Of a stretch of DNA of 45,378 nucleotides, positions 8,074-16,172 are shown in pieces; the first letter of the stretch is position 1; each line of letters begins with the position of its first letter. The stretch is from Arenibaculum pallidiluteum (lineage in GTDB: Bacteria; Pseudomonadota; Alphaproteobacteria; Azospirillales; Azospirillaceae): contig NZ_JAFIQU010000030.1 in NCBI RefSeq assembly GCF_017355985.1, positions 1 to 45,378 on the forward strand, given 5' to 3'. Under the pieces are notes generated by a model. It had not been told where the DNA came from. It worked only from the letters and a program-made list of their open reading frames with translations, and did not search any database. Made by a program: the position numbers and the translations under genes.

Positions 8074-8098
8074 GCGGGAGCCGCGATGCGGCTCCCGC
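8074..8098 (-). terminator. Terminator-like hairpin after the aldehyde dehydrogenase gene
   Basis: Perfect 11-bp arms GCGGGAGCCGC (8074-8084) and GCGGCTCCCGC (8088-8098) around a 3-nt loop, 9 bases past the aldehyde dehydrogenase stop. It lacks a T-tract, as is common in very GC-rich genomes. Confidence 0.6.
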
Positions 8099-8107
8099 AT
8101 GGGCTCG

Positions 8108-9589
8108 CTACTCGCTGGACCGCGTCCGCGGGACGTAGGGCCCGTTCATGTCGAAGGTATAGGCGGTCTTCACGGTCGTGTAGAACTCGGCGGCGTAGCG
8201 GCCCTGCTCGCGCGGGCCGTAGCTCGACCCCTTCCGTCCGCCGAAGGGCACGTGGTAGTCCACGCCCGCCGTCGGCAGGTTCACCATCACCATGCCGGCC
8301 TCGCTGTTACGCCGGAAATGGCTGGCGTATTTCAGCGACGTCGTGCAGATCCCGGCGGACAGGCCGAAGGGCGTGTCGTTGGCGATATCCAGCGCCTCGT
8401 CGTAGTCGGTGGCGCGGATCACGGTCGCCACCGGGCCAAAGATCTCCTCCCGGGCGATGCGCATGCGGTTGTCGGCGTCGGCGAGGATCGCCGGCGCCAT
8501 GTAGAAGCCCGGCGTCTCGCGGTTCAGGCGCTCGCCGCCGGTGACCAGCCGCGCTCCCTCGTCCTTGCCGATCTGGACGTAGCGCAGATCCTGTTCGAGC
8601 TGGTTCTCGTCCACGACGGGCCCGATCTGCGTGCCCGGCTTCAGCGCGTCGTCGACCACCAGCGCCTTGGTGCGCTCGGTCAGCGCCTCCAGGAACCGAT
8701 CGTGGATGCCGGCCGTCACGATCAGTCGCGAGGACGCGGTGCAGCGCTGTCCCGTCGAGAAGAAGGCGCCGTTCACCGCACATTCCACGGCGGTCTTCAT
8801 GTCGGCGTCATCCAGCACGACGAGCGGATTCTTGCCGCCCATCTCGAGCTGGACCTTCTTCATGGGATCGGCCTCGACGCAGGCCGCGGCGACCCGCCGG
8901 CCGGTCGGGACGGAGCCGGTGAAGGATATGGCGGTGATGCCGGGATGGCGGGTCATCGTCTCCCCGACCACCGAGCCACGGCCCATGACCAGGTTGAAGA
9001 CCCCGGGAGGCAGGCCCGCGCGCACGATGATCTCCGACAGCGCATGGGCGGTGGCCGGCACCAGCTCGGCCGGCTTGAAGACGATGCAGTTGCCGTAGGC
9101 GAGGGCTGGCGCGATCTTCCAGGCCGGGATCGCGATCGGGAAGTTCCACGGCGTGATCAGGCCGATCACGCCCAATGGCTCGCGGGTCACCTCGACCTCG
9201 ACGCCAGGGCGCGTGGAGGCCAGCTTCTCGCCGGCCAGGCGCAGGCACTCGCCGGCGAAGAACTGGAAGATCTGCCCGGCGCGGACCGTCTCGCCGATGC
9301 CTTCGGGCAGGGTCTTGCCCTCCTCACGCGACAGCAGCCGGCCGAGTTCGTCCTTGCGCGCGATGATCTCGTCGCCGATACGCTTCAGGATGTCGTGCCG
9401 ATCCTGGATCGACGAGCGTGACCAGGCCGGGAAGGCGTCGCGCGCCGCCGCGATCGCCTGTTCGACCTGCGCTGCGTCGGCCTGCGGGAACTCTCCCACA
9501 ACGTCGTTCGTGTTCGACGGGTTCAGGTCTGGCACGTTGCGCGCCCCCTCGACCCACTCGCCGCCGATATGGTTCTTCGCCGCGCCCAT
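8108..9589 (-). CDS. NAD(P)+-dependent aldehyde dehydrogenase, possibly alpha-ketoglutarate semialdehyde dehydrogenase
   Basis: A 493-residue cytosolic ALDH, full length for the superfamily. Visible motifs are TPWNFP (N149), the KPAE coenzyme lysine (K172), SFTGSVPTG, the general-base Glu in LEMGGKNP (E249) and the nucleophile Cys in STGQRCTAS (C283). The N-terminus (IGGEWVEG, then NPSNTNDVVGEF) resembles YcbD/GucD-type enzymes that oxidise 2,5-dioxovalerate to 2-oxoglutarate in glucarate catabolism. The divergent neighbour is a GarL/HpaI-type aldolase, which fits sugar-acid degradation, but the substrate is inference. A strong hairpin lies after the stop. Confidence 0.88.
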   Translation of the reverse strand: MGAAKNHIGGEWVEGARNVPDLNPSNTNDVVGEFPQADAAQVEQAIAAARDAFPAWSRSSIQDRHDILKRIGDEIIARKDELGRLLSREEGKTLPEGIGETVRAGQIFQFFAGECLRLAGEKLASTRPGVEVEVTREPLGVIGLITPWNFPIAIPAWKIAPALAYGNCIVFKPAELVPATAHALSEIIVRAGLPPGVFNLVMGRGSVVGETMTRHPGITAISFTGSVPTGRRVAAACVEADPMKKVQLEMGGKNPLVVLDDADMKTAVECAVNGAFFSTGQRCTASSRLIVTAGIHDRFLEALTERTKALVVDDALKPGTQIGPVVDENQLEQDLRYVQIGKDEGARLVTGGERLNRETPGFYMAPAILADADNRMRIAREEIFGPVATVIRATDYDEALDIANDTPFGLSAGICTTSLKYASHFRRNSEAGMVMVNLPTAGVDYHVPFGGRKGSSYGPREQGRYAAEFYTTVKTAYTFDMNGPYVPRTRSSE

Positions 9590-9852
9590 CTCTGCCGATT
9601 CTCCCTTTCTTGTCCCTGGGGCGGCCGTGGCGGACGCCCCGGGCCCGTTCTAGCACCTCCCGGGCGGGAGTGTCGCCCGGCGCGGTCCGCGGTCCGGCGC
9701 CGCGCCCGCAACTCCTTCGGGGGAGGCGCTACCCGGTCCGGCCAAACGGGACGGCGCATGCCGGCGTCGACGGCCGGCGGTGCCTCGGCTAAACCTTGAA
9801 GTCCGGCGCCGCATGAGTTGCGGGTGCGCCGGCGCTTCAGAAGGGGACGACC
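9590..9852. promoter_or_regulatory. Divergent intergenic region between aldehyde dehydrogenase and aldolase
   Basis: 263 bp without a gene. It must hold both promoters, but no convincing hexamers were found. Two hairpins are visible: CTCCCG/CGGGAG near 9656-9669, and CCGGCGC (9803-9809) with GCGCCGG (9826-9832). The second lies just upstream of the aldolase ribosome site AAGGGG and could affect its translation. Confidence 0.35.
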
Positions 9853-10626
9853 ATGGATCTGCCCGCGAACCCGTTCAAGCGCGCCATTGAGGCGGGCCGC
9901 CTCCAGATCGGGCTTTGGAGCTCGCTGGCGAGCCACGTGACGGTGGAGATCCTGGCCGGTGCCGGGTTCGACTGGCTGGTCCTGGACTGCGAGCATGCGC
10001 CCAACGAGGTGCCCATGGTCTACGCCCAGCTCCAGGCCGCCGCGGCCGGCGGCGCTGCCCACCCGGTGGTGCGGGTCCCCTGGAACGATATGGTCGCGAT
10101 CAAGCGCGTCCTGGACATCGGGGCGCAGACCCTGCTGATCCCCTATGTCGAGACCGAGCAACAGGCGCGCGACGCCGTCGCCTTTACCCGCTACCCGCCG
10201 AAGGGCGTGCGCGGCTACGCCGCGGCGCCGCGGGCCACCCGCTTCGGGCGGGTCAAGGACTACGCCCTGCGCTGCGAGGAGGAGCTGTGCGTGCTGGTCC
10301 AGGTCGAGACGCGGCTCGGCCTGGAGAACCTGGAGGCGATCGCGCGGGTGGACGGCGTCGACGGCGTGTTCATCGGACCGGGCGACCTGTCCGCGGCGCT
10401 GGGCCATCTCGGAAACCTCAGGCATCCCGAGGTGCAGGCCGCGATCGAGGACGCCATTGCCCGGATCCACGCCTGCGGTAAGCCCGCCGGGATCCTGACG
10501 CCAGACGAGGCCCTCGCGCGGCGCTACATCGAGCTCGGCTGCCTGTTCACCGCCGTCGGCTCGGACGTAGGAATCCTGGCGCGGAACGCGGAACAGCTCG
10601 CGGCACGGTTCAAGACGCCGGCCTGA
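9853..10626 (+). CDS. HpcH/HpaI-family class II aldolase, GarL-like
   Basis: A 257-residue metal-dependent pyruvate aldolase. It closely follows E. coli GarL (2-dehydro-3-deoxyglucarate aldolase) and HpaI. Motifs include [22 protein letters not shown] (H48), VVRVPWND (R74), LVQVE (E152) and [13 protein letters not shown] (D178); E152 and D178 correspond to the divalent-metal ligands. The late VGSDVG is also conserved. Such enzymes split 2-keto-3-deoxy acids to pyruvate plus an aldehyde. AAGGGG stands 7 bases before ATG 9853. With the divergent ALDH it suggests conversion of a keto-deoxy sugar acid into central metabolites. Use on hydroxy-phenylacetate intermediates is the alternative. Confidence 0.85.
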   Translation: MDLPANPFKRAIEAGRLQIGLWSSLASHVTVEILAGAGFDWLVLDCEHAPNEVPMVYAQLQAAAAGGAAHPVVRVPWNDMVAIKRVLDIGAQTLLIPYVETEQQARDAVAFTRYPPKGVRGYAAAPRATRFGRVKDYALRCEEELCVLVQVETRLGLENLEAIARVDGVDGVFIGPGDLSAALGHLGNLRHPEVQAAIEDAIARIHACGKPAGILTPDEALARRYIELGCLFTAVGSDVGILARNAEQLAARFKTPA

Positions 10627-10633
10627 CGGGCGA

Positions 10634-10653
10634 GAGGGCGGCCGGGCGCCCTT
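10634..10653. terminator. Bidirectional hairpin between convergent aldolase and kinase genes
   Basis: AGGGCG (10635-10640), loop GCCGGG, CGCCCT (10647-10652), extended by a G-U pair and followed by TT. It lies between the aldolase stop and the convergent histidine kinase stop. Confidence 0.45.
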
Positions 10654-10664
10654 CCGGCGATGCC

Positions 10665-12791
10665 CTATCCCTGCCGCCCTGCCAGCGCCGCCTCGATGGT
10701 GGCGAGCAGGTCCTCGGTGCGGTAGGGCTTGCCGAGGATGCGGAATCCCTCGTCGGCGCCCATGCCCTCGCTGTAGCCTGTGGTCAGGACCACCGGCAGC
10801 TCTGGCCTTCCGGCCCGTAGCAGCCGAGCGAGGTCGAGCCCGCTCGTGCCGCCTGGCATGACCACGTCGGTGAAGACCAGGTCGGCCGCGACCCCATTTT
10901 CGAGCAGGGCGAGCGCCTCGTCGGCCGTGGTCGCGCGCAGGACCGTGTAGCCCCGGTCCTCCAGCGCCACGGCCATGATGCCGCCGACGATCGGATCGTC
11001 CTCGACCATCAGGATGCACCCCCCGGCACCGCCGGACACCGGCTGCGCGGCCTGCCGGCGCACGGGCGCCTCGCTGGAGCGCGGCAGCAGCAGGGTGACA
11101 GCCGTGCCCGCGCCGGGTGCGCTCTCGATATGCACGGCGCCGCCGGACTGGCGCGCGAATCCGTAGATCTGCGCAAGGCCGAGGCCCGAACCCTTGCCGA
11201 CGTCCTTCGTCGTGAAGAACGGCTCGAACGCCCGCGCCAGCACCTCGGGTGCCATTCCCGTGCCGGTATCCGCGACCGCGATCTCGACGAACTCGCCGGC
11301 GAGCCCCGCCGGCTCGTCGCCCTGCGCGACGACGCGGCGCCGGGCGCGGATGCCGAGCCGGCCGGGCCCGGGCATCGCGTCTCGGGCGTTCACCACCAGG
11401 TTCAGCATGGCCATCTCGAGCTGCGTGGGATCCACCTTGATCGGCCAGAGGTCCGGCTCCAGGTCGATGTCGAGCGCGATATCGGCCCGCAGGGCCCGTG
11501 CGAGCAGCTCGGACATGCCGAGCAGCGCGTCCGCCACGTCGACGGCCTCCGGGCGCAGGGCCTGGCGCCGCGCGAACGCCATGAGCTGCTGTGTCAGCTT
11601 GCCGCCGCGATCGACGGCCTGGCGGCCCGCCTCCAGCAGGTGCTCCACCGCCGGGTCCTTCACCCGGCGCCCGACCAGGTTCAGGCAGCCGGCGAGCGCC
11701 TGGAGAAGGTTATTGAAATCGTGCGCGACACCGCCGGTGAGCTGTCCCACGGCATCCATCTTCTGCGCCTGCATTAAGGCGGCCTGTGCCTGCTCCCGCT
11801 CGGCCACGGCCTCGGCGACCCGGGCCTCCAGCGACGCGTTCAGCTCCCTGAGGGCCTTCACGGAGCTGTGGCGGTCGCTGACGTCGTTGCCCTGGACGAA
11901 GATCCCGGAGACGGCACCGTCCGGCCCCATGATGGGCTGGTACACGAAGTCTACGTAGCGCTCCTCCGGCTCCACGCCCGGCCGGCGTTGCAGGAGCACG
12001 CGGACCTCCTGCCCGACATAGGGGCGGCCGGTCCTCAGAACCTCGTCCAGCAGCGCGATGAAACCCTGCTCCCGGATCTCCGGGAGCGCCTCGGCGGTGG
12101 GGCGGCCCAGGATGTCGCTGCGGCCGACGAGCTGGAGGTAGGCGTCGTTGGCGATCTCGAAGACGTGATCGGGCCCGCGCAGCACGGCAACGAAGCCGGG
12201 CGCCTGGCGGAACAGCTCGCGCAGGTGGTGGCGCTCGGTTTCGAGGTTCCTGTTCTCCTCCTGGACCGCCTGGGCGCGGCGGAAGACGCCGGCCCCGATC
12301 GCGTCCATGTGGGACTGGAAGCTGCGGTCCGCCCCGGCGGCCACGGCGGCGCGCAGCCGCTGCAGCTCGGTCACGTCGTTGGTCTGCTGGAGGACGAGGC
12401 CGACTTCGCCGTGCTCGTCGAGGATCGGCGTATGGCTGGCGCTCCAGAAGCGCTCGTCGAAGGAGCGCCCGTCGGGGCCCGGAATCGCATAGCGGATCAC
12501 GGCCAGGACGTTCGGCCGGCCTTCCGCGAAGACCCGCTCCAGCGAGGCGCGGAGCTGTGCCTCGTTGTTCCCGCCGGGATCATGGGGGCCCGAGGGGAAC
12601 GCCTCGAAGAGGCTGAGGCCCAGAAGGTCCTCGAGCCGGCGCCTGGTGACGTTCAGGTAAGCCTGGTTCGCCCAGACATACCTGAACTCCCGGTCCAGGA
12701 GCATGTAGGGGTTCGGCGACGCCTCGATCACCCTCCGGAAGTCGATGGAGGCATGCACCGTGGCAATTCCGCGCAAATTCTCTTCGCCCAT
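10665..12791 (-). CDS. Hybrid PAS-PAS histidine kinase with C-terminal receiver
   Basis: A soluble 708-residue sensor kinase. It has two PAS domains (about 16-145 and 190-312) and a short coiled coil (about 311-340). The HisKA domain has H357 in GGVAHDFNN. The HATPase shows NLVVNARDAM, ADTGTGM and GSGLGLAQ. The receiver domain (about 592-705) has acidic residues in MVEDDP, phospho-acceptor D642 in FTDVVMPGG, and K688. There are no transmembrane segments, so the cue is intracellular. No cofactor-binding Cys/Asn for flavin (LOV GRNCRFLQ) is seen. The organisation resembles FixL/hybrid kinases that phosphorylate their own receiver. It is a lone gene, convergent with the aldolase and upstream of nothing co-directional within 40 bp. 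Confidence 0.92.
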   Translation of the reverse strand: MGEENLRGIATVHASIDFRRVIEASPNPYMLLDREFRYVWANQAYLNVTRRRLEDLLGLSLFEAFPSGPHDPGGNNEAQLRASLERVFAEGRPNVLAVIRYAIPGPDGRSFDERFWSASHTPILDEHGEVGLVLQQTNDVTELQRLRAAVAAGADRSFQSHMDAIGAGVFRRAQAVQEENRNLETERHHLRELFRQAPGFVAVLRGPDHVFEIANDAYLQLVGRSDILGRPTAEALPEIREQGFIALLDEVLRTGRPYVGQEVRVLLQRRPGVEPEERYVDFVYQPIMGPDGAVSGIFVQGNDVSDRHSSVKALRELNASLEARVAEAVAEREQAQAALMQAQKMDAVGQLTGGVAHDFNNLLQALAGCLNLVGRRVKDPAVEHLLEAGRQAVDRGGKLTQQLMAFARRQALRPEAVDVADALLGMSELLARALRADIALDIDLEPDLWPIKVDPTQLEMAMLNLVVNARDAMPGPGRLGIRARRRVVAQGDEPAGLAGEFVEIAVADTGTGMAPEVLARAFEPFFTTKDVGKGSGLGLAQIYGFARQSGGAVHIESAPGAGTAVTLLLPRSSEAPVRRQAAQPVSGGAGGCILMVEDDPIVGGIMAVALEDRGYTVLRATTADEALALLENGVAADLVFTDVVMPGGTSGLDLARLLRAGRPELPVVLTTGYSEGMGADEGFRILGKPYRTEDLLATIEAALAGRQG

Positions 12792-12889
12792 CCGCCTACC
12801 TGCCGGGCCTGCCCGCGGATGGACCCTAGCCGGCCATGGACCTGCGAACCAGTATCATCTTGGTTCCGGCACGCCAGCCGAACGGAGTG

Positions 12890-14170
12890 TCACGCCGCGG
12901 GTGAAGCCTGGAACGTCACGCGTCCGGGACGGCCGGGCAGGGCGAGCTGCGCCTCGACCGGCGCCATGCGCGAGATCACGCGCCCGCGCCGCATCACCAG
13001 CAGCCGGGCTGCCCGCAGGCGGATCGCCTCGACCGGGTCGGCGGCCTGGAGCATCACCAGGTCGGCGTTGCAGCCGGGAGCGAGGCCGTAACCCTCCAGG
13101 CCTAGGATGCGGGCGGGCACCTCGGTGACGGCCATGAAGCAGGCGCGCATGGCTTCCTGGCTGGTCATCTGGGCGACGTGCAGGCCCATCTGCGCGACCT
13201 CGAGCATGTCGCCGGATCCCAGCGAGTACCAGGGGTCCATCACGCAGTCGTGGCCGAATGCGACGTCGAGCCCGGCCGCCGCCAGCTCGGTGACCCGCGT
13301 CATGCCGCGGCGCTTGGGGAAGGTGTCGTGGCGGCCCTGGAGGACGATGTTGATCAGCGGGTTGGCGATGACGTTCAGCCGCGCCTCCGCCATCAGGGCG
13401 ACCAGCTTGGAGACGTAGTAGTTGTCCATGCTGTGCATGGAGGTCAGGTGCGAGCCCGTGACCCGCCCCTGCAGGCCCAGGCGCTGCGTCTCGTAGGCCA
13501 GCGTCTCGACATGGCGCGACAGGGGATCGTCGGTCTCGTCGCAATGCATGTCGACCGGAAGGCCGCGCCGGGCCGCGATCTCGCACAGCGCCCTGACCGA
13601 GGCCGCGCCCTCGGCCATGGTCCGCTCGAAATGGGGGATGCCGCCGACCACGTCGACGCCGAGGTCGAGCGCGCGGTCGAGCAGTTCGACGGCGCCGGGA
13701 TAGCGGTAGTAGCCGTCCTGCGGGAAGGCTACGAGCTGAAGGTCGAGGTAGGGCTTCACATGCCGCTTCACCTCGACCAGCGCTTCGACGGCGAGCAGGC
13801 GCGGGTCGCAGATGTCGACATGGCTGCGGATCGCCAGCAGGCCGCGGCCCACCGCCCAGTCGCAATAGGCCAGCGCCCGCTCGATCACCGCGTCATGCGT
13901 CAGCAGGGGCTTCAGCTCGCCCCACAGGGCGATCCCCTCCAGCAGCGTCCCCGACCGGTTCACGCGGGGAATGCCGTAGCTCAGCGTCGCGTCCATGTGG
14001 AAATGGGCATCCACGAAGGGCGGCGTCACCAGCCGGCCGGTGGCGTCGATCTCCTCGGGCGCGGCGGCCTGGAGGTTCGGCTCCACCGCGGCGATCCGGC
14101 CGTCACGGATTCCGATGTCGATGCCGGTGCGCCCGTCGGGCAGCGTGGCGCGGCGCAGGATCACGTCCAT
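12890..14170 (-). CDS. codA: CodA-like cytosine deaminase / amidohydrolase
   Basis: A metal-dependent amidohydrolase of 426 residues that aligns with E. coli cytosine deaminase at a constant offset of 5. H56 and H58 (DAHFHMD), Q151 (FPQDG), H209 and E212 (MHCDETDD), H241 (GSHLTSMHS), D308 and W314 (FGHDCVMDPWY) correspond to H61, H63, Q156, H214, E217, H246, D313 and W319. It should deaminate cytosine or a similar pyrimidine/triazine to the keto form plus ammonia. The E. coli D314 position is Cys309, so specificity may differ. AAGGGGGAA precedes the start, which lies 3 bp after the permease stop. It is the last gene of the BMP-type ABC operon, so the transported ligand is probably its substrate or precursor. 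Confidence 0.85.
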   Translation of the reverse strand: MDVILRRATLPDGRTGIDIGIRDGRIAAVEPNLQAAAPEEIDATGRLVTPPFVDAHFHMDATLSYGIPRVNRSGTLLEGIALWGELKPLLTHDAVIERALAYCDWAVGRGLLAIRSHVDICDPRLLAVEALVEVKRHVKPYLDLQLVAFPQDGYYRYPGAVELLDRALDLGVDVVGGIPHFERTMAEGAASVRALCEIAARRGLPVDMHCDETDDPLSRHVETLAYETQRLGLQGRVTGSHLTSMHSMDNYYVSKLVALMAEARLNVIANPLINIVLQGRHDTFPKRRGMTRVTELAAAGLDVAFGHDCVMDPWYSLGSGDMLEVAQMGLHVAQMTSQEAMRACFMAVTEVPARILGLEGYGLAPGCNADLVMLQAADPVEAIRLRAARLLVMRRGRVISRMAPVEAQLALPGRPGRVTFQASPAA

Positions 14171-14173
14171 GGG

Positions 14174-15118
14174 TCAGCGTTCCCCCTTGCGGTAGGGTAC
14201 CATCAGGGCCTTGGGATATGCTGCGCGGCGGGCCATCACCACCAGCGCCAGGATGCTCAGGAGATAGGGCATCATCAGGAAGACCTGATAGGGCAGCGCG
14301 GGCCCGACGATCTGCTGCAGCCTGAGCTGCAGGGCATCGAACCCCGCGAAGAGCAGCGCGCCCAGAAGCGCCTTCCCGGGCCGCCAGGACGCGAAGACGA
14401 CCAGCGCGATGCAGATCCAGCCGCGCCCGTTGAGCATGTTGAAGAAGAACGCGTTGAAGGCCGACAGGGTCAGGAACGCGCCGCCCACGGCCATCAGGGC
14501 GCTGCCGGCGCAGACCGCCCCCATGCGCAGCCCCGTGACGCTGAGGCCCTGGGCTTCCGCCGCCGCCGGGTTCTCGCCGACCATGCGCAGGCCCAGGCCC
14601 ACCGGCGTGCGGTAGAGGACGTAGGCGACCAGCGCGACCAGCCCCAGCGCGGCATAGGCGAGCGGGGTCTGCGAGAACAGCGACGGGCCGAGCACCGGGA
14701 TTTCGGAAAGGCCCGGGATCGGCCAGGGGCGGAACGGCTCGATCGTGGGCGGCGTCGTCGCCTGGGGTAGCACCATGCGGTAGGTGAAGTAGGTCAGGCT
14801 GGTGCCGAGCAGCGTCACTCCGATCCCCGCCACGTGCTGCGACAGGCCGAGAGGCACGGTCAGCACCGCATGCAGCAGGCCGAGCGCGGCCCCGGCAAGG
14901 GCTGCGACGGCCACGCCGGTCCAGAGGTCCGCGCCCTGGTAGACCGCCATCCAGCCGGCCATTGCGCCCAGCGTCATGATGCCCTCGATGCCGAGGTTCA
15001 GGACGCCGGCACGTTCGCACAGAAGCTCGCCCAGCGTGCCCAGGACGTAGGGCATGGCGATGCGCAGCACGGCCGTCCAGAACGCCGCGGAAAGGACCAG
15101 CTCCAGGATCTCCGCCAT
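14174..15118 (-). CDS. ABC transporter permease, nucleoside/BMP type (second permease)
   Basis: A 314-residue inner-membrane permease of the branched-chain amino acid/simple-sugar permease superfamily, NupQ/YufQ-like. The signature near the start, ERAGVLNLGIEGIMTLGA, is typical of permeases paired with BMP-family binding proteins. About eight to nine hydrophobic segments are visible. It follows permease 1 by 4 bp and precedes codA by 3 bp. It forms the heteromeric membrane channel with the gene at 15123-16172, energised by the double ATPase. Ligand is inferred as a nucleobase or nucleoside from the terminal deaminase. Confidence 0.88.
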   Translation of the reverse strand: MAEILELVLSAAFWTAVLRIAMPYVLGTLGELLCERAGVLNLGIEGIMTLGAMAGWMAVYQGADLWTGVAVAALAGAALGLLHAVLTVPLGLSQHVAGIGVTLLGTSLTYFTYRMVLPQATTPPTIEPFRPWPIPGLSEIPVLGPSLFSQTPLAYAALGLVALVAYVLYRTPVGLGLRMVGENPAAAEAQGLSVTGLRMGAVCAGSALMAVGGAFLTLSAFNAFFFNMLNGRGWICIALVVFASWRPGKALLGALLFAGFDALQLRLQQIVGPALPYQVFLMMPYLLSILALVVMARRAAYPKALMVPYRKGER

Positions 15119-15122
15119 GGCC

Positions 15123-16172
15123 TCAGCCCTTCCGCAGCCGGAAGCGGACGAGGAGCGTCGCGACCAGCATGCAAATCAGGCTGACCGCGACGATCACGTC
15201 GGCGATGTAGGTCGGAACGGCGACGCCCCGGCTCATGGCGTCGGATCCCACGAAGATCCCGGCGACGAAGACCGCCGCCGCGACCGCCCCCGCGGGGTGG
15301 AGCTGGGCCAGCATGGCGACCACGATGCCGCCGTAGCCGAAGCCCGGCGAAAGGTCGAGCGTCAGGTAGCCCTTCAGCCCGGTCACCTCGACCGCGCCGG
15401 CGAGCCCAGCCAGGGCACCGGAGATCAGGGCCGTGCGCACCATGACCCAGGCGACCGGGATGCCGGCGAAGGCGGCGGCGCGCGGGTTTCCGCCGACGGC
15501 GCGGGCCTCGTAGCCCCAGACCGTGCGCGCGGTCATCACCCAGACCGCGGCCGCGGCGAGCAGCGCCAGGATCAGCCCGGCATGCAGGCGTGTGCGCTCG
15601 GCCAAGCGCGGCAGCTCGGCCTCGGGAAGGACCGGGGCGCTCTGCGGCCAGCCCATGCCCATCGGGTCCTTCATGGGACCCTCCAGCATCATGGATACGA
15701 AGAGCAGGACCACGAAGTTCAGCAGCAGCGTCGTCACCACCTCGTCGACGCCGAACCGCGTCTTCAGGACGGCGGGGCCGGCCAGCAGCAGCGAGCCGGC
15801 GAGCGCCCCAGCGATCAGCACCGTAGGCACCAGGGTCCAGCCCGGCAGGTCGAGAAGCCCTCCGCCGAGCCAGGCCGCGACCAGCGCGCCGAGATAGAGC
15901 TGCCCCTCCGCCCCGATGTTCCAGAAGCGTGCGCGGAAGGCGACGGCGGCGGCGAGGCCCGTCAGGATCAGCGGAGTTGCGCGGGTCAGCGTCTCTGTCA
16001 GGGCGAGGCGGCTGCCCAGGGCGCCTTCGGCCAGCAGGGCGTAGGCGCGCGGGATCGAGGCGCCGCTCCAGGCCACCAGGGCGGCGCAGATCGCGAGGGC
16101 GGCGGCGACGGCGCCCACGGGCGCCAGCAGGCCGAGCGTCAGCGGGACGGAGGCGCGGGGCTCAAGACGCAT
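15123..16172 (-). CDS. ABC transporter permease, nucleoside/BMP type (first permease)
   Basis: A 349-residue permease resembling NupP/YufP. It has an N-terminal membrane helix, then a motif around FRARFWNIGAEGQLYLGAL, the family counterpart of the NLGIEG signature, and a glycine-rich C-terminal half ending in a positive cytoplasmic tail. ATG 16172 is preferred: GGAG is 6 bases upstream, and the start overlaps the ATPase stop by 11 bp, implying translational coupling. An ATG at 16202 would add ten Pro/Arg-rich residues. Confidence 0.88.
   Translation of the reverse strand: MRLEPRASVPLTLGLLAPVGAVAAALAICAALVAWSGASIPRAYALLAEGALGSRLALTETLTRATPLILTGLAAAVAFRARFWNIGAEGQLYLGALVAAWLGGGLLDLPGWTLVPTVLIAGALAGSLLLAGPAVLKTRFGVDEVVTTLLLNFVVLLFVSMMLEGPMKDPMGMGWPQSAPVLPEAELPRLAERTRLHAGLILALLAAAAVWVMTARTVWGYEARAVGGNPRAAAFAGIPVAWVMVRTALISGALAGLAGAVEVTGLKGYLTLDLSPGFGYGGIVVAMLAQLHPAGAVAAAVFVAGIFVGSDAMSRGVAVPTYIADVIVAVSLICMLVATLLVRFRLRKG

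Noticed and set aside
12792..12889. AGTATCATCTT near 12851 as a third copy of the pqq-linked motif
   Set aside because: Only GTATCAT is shared with GTATCATATC, and the flanking G-x-GCA pattern is absent, so it is likely chance.
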